DNA from: Phocaeicola plebeius
GTDB lineage: Bacteria; Bacteroidota; Bacteroidia; Bacteroidales; Bacteroidaceae
NCBI GenBank assembly: GCA_004558305.1
Contig: SFDG01000072.1
Location: forward strand, 1 to 11,242
Reading direction: 5' to 3'
Length of the DNA: 11,242 bases
In this document: in pieces, positions 5,839 through 11,242 of the stretch
Numbering within the stretch: position 1 is the stretch's first letter
How the letters are laid out: the number at the start of each line of letters is the position of its first letter
The notes under the pieces: model-generated
Told to the model about the DNA's origin: nothing
What the model saw: only the letters and a program-made list of their open reading frames with translations
The model's database searches: none
Program-made: the position numbers and the translations under genes

Positions 5839-5870
5839 TTTGAAAGTACGTGCAGTATTCCGCAGGTTTC
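5839..5870 (+). promoter_or_regulatory. Weak candidate promoter for the META lipoprotein gene
   Basis: TTTG (5839-5842), 20 nt, then CAGGTTTC (5863-5870), two mismatches from TAnnTTTG. Transcription would start near 5875, giving a leader of about 30 nt to the ATG at 5907. It lies back to back with the CASDH promoter. The call is tentative. Confidence 0.28.
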
Positions 5871-5906
5871 GTTGTTATATTTATGAAACTAATCAAAATT
5901 ACGTAC

Positions 5907-6404
5907 ATGAAAAGACTGACAATGAAATGCGCCGTGATGTGCGCAATGGTGGGGCTGACCTTCGGTGCCTGCCAGCAGAAGGGGGGCCAGAAGGGCCAGG
6001 AGGATGCCGCAACTGCCCAGCAGGCGGTTCAAGCCACCTTGGCTGACCTTCAGGGAGAATGGATCATACAGGAAGTGAACGGAAAGGCACTTCCCACAGA
6101 CATGGAGCGTACGCCTTTTCTGGCCTTCGATACGGAAACGATGCGGGTACACGGGTTTACGGCCTGTAACTTTGCCAATGGAGCCATCGGGCAGACGGAG
6201 GGAAATCCCGCATCGCTGCAGATGCCCCAGATGGTGACTACCATGATGGCTGGGCCGCATCTGGAATGGGAACAGGAAATCCTGAAGGCGACGGAGCAGG
6301 TGGCTTCGTTCCGGCTGGACGGACAGCAGCTGTCCTTGCTGGATGCGGCAGGGAAGGAACTGCTTCGTCTGCAGAAAAATACAGGGGAAAAGCTGTCGCG
6401 CTGA
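5907..6404 (+). CDS. META-domain (HslJ-like) lipoprotein
   Basis: From the ATG at 5907 the product has 165 residues. A lipoprotein signal peptide, MKRLTMKCAVMCAMVGLTFGAC, places the acylated Cys at 22, followed by a polar Gln/Gly/Lys linker. A META domain spans about 45-156: QGEWIIQEVNGKALP (49-63), the core GFTACNFANGAI (83-94), and QMVTTMMAGPHLEWEQEIL (108-126), ending in FRLDGQQLSLLDAAGKELLRL. The family is known from the E. coli heat-inducible protein HslJ; its biochemical role is unclear. The usual TxMACP motif reads TTMMAGP, so the conserved Cys is replaced by Gly. In-frame alternatives are GTG 5850 and ATG 5883. I chose 5907 because it gives the most normal lipoprotein signal and leaves room for a promoter. 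It is divergent from CASDH and its stop lies 26 bp from the convergent barrel-protein stop. Confidence 0.82.
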   Translation: MKRLTMKCAVMCAMVGLTFGACQQKGGQKGQEDAATAQQAVQATLADLQGEWIIQEVNGKALPTDMERTPFLAFDTETMRVHGFTACNFANGAIGQTEGNPASLQMPQMVTTMMAGPHLEWEQEILKATEQVASFRLDGQQLSLLDAAGKELLRLQKNTGEKLSR

Positions 6405-6408
6405 CAGC
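6388..6408 (-). terminator. Possible terminator of the outer-membrane barrel gene
   Basis: On the minus strand GCTGTC (6408-6403), loop AGCGC, GACAGC (6397-6392), then TTTT (6391-6388). The hairpin starts 22 bp after the stop codon at 6431 and lies inside the 3' end of the convergent META gene. A 6-bp stem with four T residues is marginal. Confidence 0.35.
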
Positions 6409-6430
6409 CGGACCCGCATACTTGTTTGTT

Positions 6431-8944
6431 TTACCATGATGAGCGCAGCACCTGTAGCCGGTATTTCAGCGATACCAGCAGGTAGCTGCGCAATTGTTCT
6501 TGGTAGGTTTCCGAGAACGCATACGCATTGACGGAGCGGAGATAGTTCTTCTTTTCGTTCAGGATATCCGCCCAGTAGAGCGACAGTTCCGCACGTTTAT
6601 CGCTCAGGAAACTCCAGCTGACGCGCAGGTTCCAAAGCACTTCATCGTTCTCGCTGCCTTGGATGCCTGTCCCGTTGAGCGAACGGTAGCAGGCATCGGT
6701 GCTCACCTGTACATTCCCCGGCAACTGGAGGGTGCTTTCCAGGGTGAGGGTATAGTTGCGGGCAAATGTGCTCTTGTCCCGCAGTGAGTTGTGGGAACGG
6801 CTGAAATTCCAGGTGCCGGACAGGTCGATATTGCCCCAGGAGGGGAGATAGGAAAGACGGAGGGTGCTGTTCAGGCTGGCATTGCCCGTACAGCTGCGGT
6901 CCGGAGTCTCTTTCATTCCCTCGTTCAGCAGGCTGACCGTATGGAAATAACTGCCGCCTCCATTCAGGTTCAGGCGCAGCGAGCGGATGCGTTTGTCGTA
7001 GCCTACGGAGGTCTGCAGGTTCCAGTTGCCGTCCACATTGACGGGCATTGTCTCGATACCTCCCGTTTCGCGATGGTAGAGGGTGGCACGGGTGATACTG
7101 TTCAACTCTTGCGACCAGCTGGCAGATACCGTCACCCCATCGGCCGGGCGGTGAAGGGTGAGCAGCAGCTGGTGGAAATAGGAGGGTTTCAGGTCCGGAT
7201 TGCTCTTGATGACGCGGAGCGGAGAACGGTAGTCGGCAGGAGCCACCAGGTTGTTCAGCGACGGTTGCCGGGTGGAACCTGCATAGCCGAGGGTGAACAG
7301 CAGGCGGGGACTCCGATAGCTGAGGCTGACAGTGGGCCGCCATTCCACGGAGTTCAGGGTGGTGTCGATATATTGCCGTCCTTTTTTCTTGTCGATGGAG
7401 CGTTGCTGGGGCTGCATGCTCAGTCCCGCCGTCACCAGCACTCCCCGGTGGGAGTAATTGTAGCGCAGGGTGAAGCGGTGGCCGGTAGTCGTCCCTTCGT
7501 GGGTGCTGCTGAGGCTGTCGGTAAAGCAGTGCTCGTAGCCGTACGGAAGGTAGCCGATGGGGTAGCCTTCCTGGGCGAAGGGGGTAATGTCGTATGTGGC
7601 TGTCTGTTTCTGCTCCGAACGTAACAACAGGCTGTACATCAGCTGTATGCGCTGCTTGCGGGTAAGGGCCTGTGTGTACGACAGGCTGGCCTGGTAGAGA
7701 TGGCTGTGCCCGGGCGACGACTGGTACTGGTGCTGGTAGTAGGTGGAGTCGTGTCCTGCGGAGCTGGTCAGTCGGAAATAAGTTGTCGAGGCTGTGGTGA
7801 AACTGTTGTCCCTGTCGTTCATTCCGTTGGTCTGGAAAGCAACATTGATGTTGCTGCCTTTCGGGTCTGTTTTCCGGGTCAGGCTGGCCCGTATCTGATA
7901 ACTGCCCTGTCGGGAACGGGTCAGTACGTGCTGCACGTTGTCATGGATGAGCCATGCCAGAGGAATCTCGTCGAAATGTCCGAAAGGGTCTTTCACGTCG
8001 TTCTCCGGGTCGCGCGAGAAGGCGGCACTGCGCTGGTCCGATGAATGATGGTTCCATTGCTGCTCCCAGTTCCCCGCTACCTGTAGTTCGGTCTGCGGGT
8101 CGATGGTCCACTTCAGTTCCATCCGGGCGTTCGCGGCATGTGCTTTCTTCAGTGTGAACCCGGCGGCCGAGGAATACTGGTTGCCGTAGTTCAGGTACTG
8201 CTCCATGTTCGAGGATGTCTGTGCCCCTAGCTTGTCGTAGCGATAGTCGGCGCTGGCGGAGAGCGTGACCCGTTCGCCCCAGTTGTGGGTGAAGTTGGTG
8301 CCGAGGTTGTTGTCCGTATTTCCCTTGTACGAGCTGGTGGCATAGCGGTTGGTCGATGTGGCCACAATCGAGAGATTGTTGCCTTGGTCGTTGAACCGGA
8401 ACACCTGTCCGTTCAGGTCTTTTTTCTGATGCGTGCCATAGCCCGTTTCGGCCGAGGCAATGAGCGACCCGTTCAGCTGGCGACGGGTCTTCAGGTCCAG
8501 CACATAGTGCCTTTCGCCCGTCTTGATGCCGGTGGCTTTTTCTTCCTCCGTAGCCTTGTCGTACACCTTTATCTGACTGATGAAGTCTGCAGGAAGATTC
8601 TCGAGCGCCATCTGCCGGTTGTCCTTGAAGAACTCCTTGCCGTTGAGGACGATTTCCGTGATGGTGTGACCGTTGTAGGTGATGGATTGTGTCCGGCTGT
8701 CATACAGCAGTCCGGGAATCCGTCGCACCAGTGCTTCCAGATAAGCCCCTTGAGGGAGGCGGAAAGCATCGGTGTTGTACACCACCGTGTCTCCCCGCTG
8801 CTCTACCGACGGCCGATAGCCCATGACATACACCTCATCCAGGTGTACATGGCCCGAGACAGAAGTGTCACTGTTCTGTCCGAATACCGGGAGTGACACG
8901 GTCAGCAGGCTGGCAAGCATCGGTAAAAGCCATTTTCGTTTCAT
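6431..8944 (-). CDS. Outer-membrane beta-barrel protein, TonB-dependent-receptor-like with plug domain
   Basis: The 837-residue product is predicted to sit in the outer membrane. A Sec signal peptide (about 1-22, cleavage after PVFG) precedes a plug-like region. That region contains HLDEVYVMGYRPSVEQRGDT (34-52), YNTDAFRLPQGAYLEALVRRIPGL (56-79) and, at about 98-130, NGKEFFKDNRQMALENLPAD followed by FISQIKVYDK. The rest is a barrel of alternating aromatic and polar residues, ending YLLVSLKYRLQVLRSSW. It resembles the Bacteroidetes outer-membrane beta-barrel family related to SusC. It lacks the N-terminal carboxypeptidase-regulatory-like (CarboxypepD_reg) domain such proteins often carry, and I see no clear TonB box. 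No susD, anti-sigma or enzyme gene adjoins it, so the substrate cannot be inferred; it may be a transporter or a structural or signalling barrel. It is transcribed away from dnaK and converges on the META gene. Confidence 0.85.
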   Translation of the reverse strand: MKRKWLLPMLASLLTVSLPVFGQNSDTSVSGHVHLDEVYVMGYRPSVEQRGDTVVYNTDAFRLPQGAYLEALVRRIPGLLYDSRTQSITYNGHTITEIVLNGKEFFKDNRQMALENLPADFISQIKVYDKATEEEKATGIKTGERHYVLDLKTRRQLNGSLIASAETGYGTHQKKDLNGQVFRFNDQGNNLSIVATSTNRYATSSYKGNTDNNLGTNFTHNWGERVTLSASADYRYDKLGAQTSSNMEQYLNYGNQYSSAAGFTLKKAHAANARMELKWTIDPQTELQVAGNWEQQWNHHSSDQRSAAFSRDPENDVKDPFGHFDEIPLAWLIHDNVQHVLTRSRQGSYQIRASLTRKTDPKGSNINVAFQTNGMNDRDNSFTTASTTYFRLTSSAGHDSTYYQHQYQSSPGHSHLYQASLSYTQALTRKQRIQLMYSLLLRSEQKQTATYDITPFAQEGYPIGYLPYGYEHCFTDSLSSTHEGTTTGHRFTLRYNYSHRGVLVTAGLSMQPQQRSIDKKKGRQYIDTTLNSVEWRPTVSLSYRSPRLLFTLGYAGSTRQPSLNNLVAPADYRSPLRVIKSNPDLKPSYFHQLLLTLHRPADGVTVSASWSQELNSITRATLYHRETGGIETMPVNVDGNWNLQTSVGYDKRIRSLRLNLNGGGSYFHTVSLLNEGMKETPDRSCTGNASLNSTLRLSYLPSWGNIDLSGTWNFSRSHNSLRDKSTFARNYTLTLESTLQLPGNVQVSTDACYRSLNGTGIQGSENDEVLWNLRVSWSFLSDKRAELSLYWADILNEKKNYLRSVNAYAFSETYQEQLRSYLLVSLKYRLQVLRSSW

Positions 8945-8984
8945 GATCGTATATATAATAATAGGTATATCTGCAAGCTGGCTA

Positions 8985-8992
8985 CAAATGTA
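8985..8992 (-). promoter_or_regulatory. Bacteroides -7 box for the barrel-protein gene
   Basis: On the minus strand TACATTTG (8992-8985) is an exact TAnnTTTG, 40 bp upstream of the ATG at 8944. An AT-rich leader follows. No good TTTG -33 element is found at the usual distance. Confidence 0.6.
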
Positions 8993-9068
8993 GTCATAAA
9001 CTGGCCAACTGATACTCCTGTGCCTATGTTTTAAGAAAATTCAAGGTTCCGCCTTTTTCCGCAATCCC

Positions 9069-9127
9069 GTCAGTCCGAAGGCAGGACCACCCGTGGAATG
9101 TCAGTCGGAAATGTCATTTTGTCAGTC
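9069..9127 (+). promoter_or_regulatory. GTCAGTC repeat cluster upstream of dnaK (candidate activator sites)
   Basis: GTCAGTC occurs at 9069-9075, 9100-9106 and 9121-9127. The last two are exactly 21 bp apart, as before groES, and the last lies 37 bp before the GG of TTTGGCACG (38 bp before groES). The block TGTCAGTCGG (9099-9108) is identical to 671-680. A partial TGTCA lies at 9112-9116. There is no inverted copy here, unlike the groES region. A shared regulator is inferred. Confidence 0.65.
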
Positions 9128-9155
9128 GCACGGAAAAATATCCCCTCTTTCCTCT

Positions 9156-9172
9156 TTGGCACGGCATTTGTT
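9156..9172 (+). promoter_or_regulatory. Sigma-54-like promoter core for dnaK
   Basis: TTGGCACG (9156-9163), GCAT, then TTGTT (9168-9172). The -24 half is a full match to sigma-54, and the -12 half differs from TTGCW at one base. The spacing is GG-N10-GT, the same as before groES. Predicted transcription start is about 9183, giving a leader of about 59 nt. No TAnnTTTG box is visible upstream of dnaK. Confidence 0.55.
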
Positions 9173-9182
9173 TATACTAAGG

Positions 9183-9202
9183 CGTAACGCTTCGGCGCTA
9201 CG
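9183..9202 (+). other. UUCG-loop hairpin at the predicted 5' end of the dnaK mRNA
   Basis: CGTA (9183-9186) pairs with TACG (9199-9202); after an A-C mismatch CGC (9188-9190) pairs with GCG (9195-9197) around TTCG. The loop is closed C(UUCG)G, the known extra-stable tetraloop. The first base is the start site predicted from the sigma-54-like core. A matching hairpin sits at the same place before groES. Confidence 0.45.
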
Positions 9203-9241
9203 AATGAACAACAATAGATAATAATAAAAATAGATACAATT

Positions 9242-11158
9242 ATGGGAAAGATTATTGGAATTGACTTAGGAACAACAAACTCATGTGTTGCAGTATTCGA
9301 AGGTAACGAACCGGTGGTAATTGCCAACAGCGAAGGCAAGCGCACCACACCTTCAGTGGTAGGTTTCGTAGACGGTGGCGAACGTAAGGTCGGCGACCCT
9401 GCCAAGCGTCAGGCCATCACCAACCCCAAGCGTACGGTGTACTCCATCAAGCGTTTCATGGGTGAAACATACGATCAGGTGCAGAAAGAAATTGCCCGCG
9501 TACCTTATTCAGTAGTACGTGGCGACAACAATACTCCTCGTGTAGACATCGACGGACGTCTGTACACTCCGCAGGAAATCTCGGCCATGGTGCTGCAGAA
9601 GATGAAGAAGACGGCCGAAGACTATCTGGGCCAGGAAGTGACGGAAGCAGTCATCACCGTTCCGGCTTACTTCTCCGATTCTCAGCGTCAGGCTACCAAG
9701 GAAGCCGGTCAGATTGCCGGTCTGGAGGTGAAGCGTATCGTGAACGAACCGACCGCAGCGGCATTGGCCTACGGTGTGGACAAGGCCAACAAGGACATGA
9801 AGGTGGCTGTGTTCGACCTCGGTGGCGGAACATTCGATATCTCTATCCTCGAATTCGGAGGCGGTGTGTTCGAAGTATTGGCCACCAATGGTGACACTCA
9901 CCTGGGTGGTGACGATTTCGACCAGGTCATCATCGACTGGCTGGTACAGGAATTCAAGAACGACGAAGGTGCCGACCTGACTACTGACCCGATGGCCATG
10001 CAGCGTCTGAAGGAAGCTGCCGAGAAGGCGAAGATTGAATTGTCTTCTTCTACTTCTACCGAAATCAACCTGCCGTATATCATGCCGGTAGCCGGAGTGC
10101 CCAAGCACCTGGTGAAGACACTGACCCGTGCCAAGTTTGAACAGCTGGCTCACAGCCTGATCCAGGCATGTCTGGAACCCTGTAAGAAGGCCATGCAGGC
10201 AGCCGGTCTGGGCAACAGCGACATCGATGAAGTCATCCTCGTAGGTGGTTCTTCTCGTATCCCTGCCGTACAGCAGCTGGTACAGGATTTCTTCGGCAAG
10301 GCTCCGTCGAAGGGTGTGAACCCCGATGAAGTGGTAGCAGTAGGTGCTTGTATCCAGGGTGCCGTGCTGAACCAGGAAGCCGGTGCAGGCAACATCGTTC
10401 TGCTGGATGTCACTCCGCTGTCAATGGGTATCGAGACCATGGGCGGTGTGATGACGAAGCTGATTGATGCCAATACGACCATCCCGTGCAAGAAGAGCGA
10501 AGTGTTCTCGACGGCTGCCGACAACCAGACGGAAGTGACCATTCACGTATTGCAGGGCGAACGTCCGATGGCTGCCCAGAACAAGTCGATCGGCCAGTTC
10601 AACCTGACAGGTATCGCTCCGGCTCGCCGTGGTGTTCCTCAGATTGAGGTGACCTTCGATATCGATGCCAACGGTATCTTGAAGGTATCTGCCAAAGACA
10701 AGGCCACCGGTAAGGAACAGGCCATCCGTATCGAGGCTTCTTCCGGCTTGAGCAAGGAAGAGATCGACCGCATGAAGGCTGAAGCCGAAGCCAATGCCGA
10801 TGCCGACAAGAAGGAAAAGGAACGTATCGACAAGCTGAACCAGGCTGACAGCTTGATCTTCACTACTGAAAATCAGTTGAAGGACTTGGGCGACAAGATT
10901 CCTGCCGACAAGAAGGCTCCTATCGAAGCAGCCTTGCAGAAACTGAAGGATGCCCACAAGGCACAGGATTTGGCAGGCATCGATGCTGCCAGTGCTGAAC
11001 TCCAGAGTGCCTTCCAGGCAGCCAGTGCCGAAATGTATGCCCAGAGCGGTGCCCAGGGCCAGCAGGCTGGTCCGAATGCCGGTCAGGCCAACAACGGCGG
11101 ACAAAGCTCTTCCAACAAGGACAATGTCCAGGATGCTGACTTCGAGGAGGTGAAATAA
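9242..11158 (+). CDS. dnaK: Molecular chaperone DnaK (Hsp70)
   Basis: The 638-residue cytoplasmic Hsp70 binds exposed hydrophobic segments and cycles with DnaJ and GrpE. The ATPase domain shows IGIDLGTTNS (5-14), the catalytic Lys K70 and NEPTAAALAYG (168-178). It also has FDLGGGTFDIS (191-201, with the phosphate-contacting Thr T197) and VILVGGSSRIP (331-341). The interdomain linker is NIVLLDVTPLS (384-394). The substrate-binding domain carries IPCKKSEVFSTAADNQT and VTIHVLQGE (432-440). The helical lid ends in a Gly/Gln/Asn-rich stretch and the acidic tail DADFEEVK, matching the conserved EEVK-type Hsp70 end. Length is normal. The start at 9242 gives the family N-terminus, and the leader is A-rich with no strong Shine-Dalgarno site. 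It stands alone: neither grpE nor dnaJ adjoins it on this side, and a terminator follows. Confidence 0.99.
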   Translation: MGKIIGIDLGTTNSCVAVFEGNEPVVIANSEGKRTTPSVVGFVDGGERKVGDPAKRQAITNPKRTVYSIKRFMGETYDQVQKEIARVPYSVVRGDNNTPRVDIDGRLYTPQEISAMVLQKMKKTAEDYLGQEVTEAVITVPAYFSDSQRQATKEAGQIAGLEVKRIVNEPTAAALAYGVDKANKDMKVAVFDLGGGTFDISILEFGGGVFEVLATNGDTHLGGDDFDQVIIDWLVQEFKNDEGADLTTDPMAMQRLKEAAEKAKIELSSSTSTEINLPYIMPVAGVPKHLVKTLTRAKFEQLAHSLIQACLEPCKKAMQAAGLGNSDIDEVILVGGSSRIPAVQQLVQDFFGKAPSKGVNPDEVVAVGACIQGAVLNQEAGAGNIVLLDVTPLSMGIETMGGVMTKLIDANTTIPCKKSEVFSTAADNQTEVTIHVLQGERPMAAQNKSIGQFNLTGIAPARRGVPQIEVTFDIDANGILKVSAKDKATGKEQAIRIEASSGLSKEEIDRMKAEAEANADADKKEKERIDKLNQADSLIFTTENQLKDLGDKIPADKKAPIEAALQKLKDAHKAQDLAGIDAASAELQSAFQAASAEMYAQSGAQGQQAGPNAGQANNGGQSSSNKDNVQDADFEEVK

Positions 11159-11192
11159 GCACATAGAGAAATAAGAATACAATATCAAATGG

Positions 11193-11234
11193 AAAGCGTG
11201 TAGCTCAATGAGTTACACGCTTTTCTTGTTTTTG
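11193..11234 (+). terminator. Rho-independent terminator of dnaK
   Basis: The stem 11193-11206 (AAAGCGTGTAGCTC) pairs with 11210-11223 (GAGTTACACGCTTT) over 14 bp, including one G-T pair, around an AAT loop. It is followed by a T-rich run to 11234 and lies 34 bp after the dnaK stop. Confidence 0.9.
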
Positions 11235-11242
11235 GCCGTACA

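Noticed and set aside
6392..6408. Hairpin GCTGTC/GACAGC as a terminator for the META gene on the plus strand
   Set aside because: It overlaps the META stop codon and has no T-run directly behind it on the plus strand; it fits better as a weak minus-strand terminator.
6791..7624. A 277-codon plus-strand ORF inside the barrel-protein gene
   Set aside because: Antisense shadow; no start context, no recognisable motif.
9509..10153. Minus-strand ORFs inside dnaK (also 10421-11188)
   Set aside because: Antisense shadows of dnaK with His/Leu-rich composition and no domain.
1..11242. CRISPR array, tRNA, rRNA, insertion sequence or prophage
   Set aside because: No regularly spaced repeats with spacers, no tRNA-like cloverleaf, no transposase or integrase motifs were seen.

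Overview
The window comes from a gut-type Bacteroidales genome (Bacteroides, Phocaeicola or a close relative; I cannot fix the species). The protein sequences have the Bacteroidetes flavour: a GroEL ending in a GGM tail, an orphan outer-membrane beta-barrel protein of the SusC/TonB-receptor type, and a carboxynorspermidine/carboxyspermidine dehydrogenase. Two promoters carry an exact Bacteroides -7 box (TAnnTTTG), and A-rich leaders replace strong Shine-Dalgarno sites at most genes. No rRNA, tRNA, insertion sequence, phage gene or CRISPR array is visible.

Layout, left to right. 1-568 (minus): an AT-richer two-gene unit, a 74-residue DUF3791-type protein overlapping by ATGA a DUF3990-type (ADP-ribosyltransferase-fold) protein that runs off the left edge. 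569-810: a divergent regulatory region. 811-2771 (plus): groES-groEL, ended by a strong terminator. 2796-2929: two hairpins built from tandem octamers of the CACAAAGR type, between the converging groEL and recA. 2958-5772 (minus): CASDH, then bcp, then recA, with bcp and recA 19 bp apart and probably cotranscribed. 5907-6404 (plus): a META-domain lipoprotein divergent from CASDH. 6431-8944 (minus): an 837-residue outer-membrane beta-barrel protein. 8945-9241: a second divergent regulatory region. 9242-11158 (plus): dnaK, with its terminator at the right edge.

Functionally this is a stress and maintenance neighbourhood: both major chaperone systems (GroESL and DnaK), recombinational repair (RecA), a thiol peroxidase (Bcp) and a polyamine biosynthesis enzyme, with two envelope proteins among them and an ART-like pair at the left edge.

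The most interesting signal is regulatory. The groES and dnaK upstream regions, more than 8 kb apart, share the same multi-part architecture: two GTCAGTC direct repeats exactly 21 bp apart; 37-38 bp further on, a TTTGGCACG element; then a GG-N10-GT arrangement resembling a sigma-54 (-24/-12) promoter; then, at the position where such a promoter would start RNA, a small hairpin with a UUCG loop. Neither region has a CIRCE element or a Bacteroides -7 box. This suggests the two chaperone units are co-controlled through a sigma-54-like promoter and a shared activator, with a matched 5' RNA structure.
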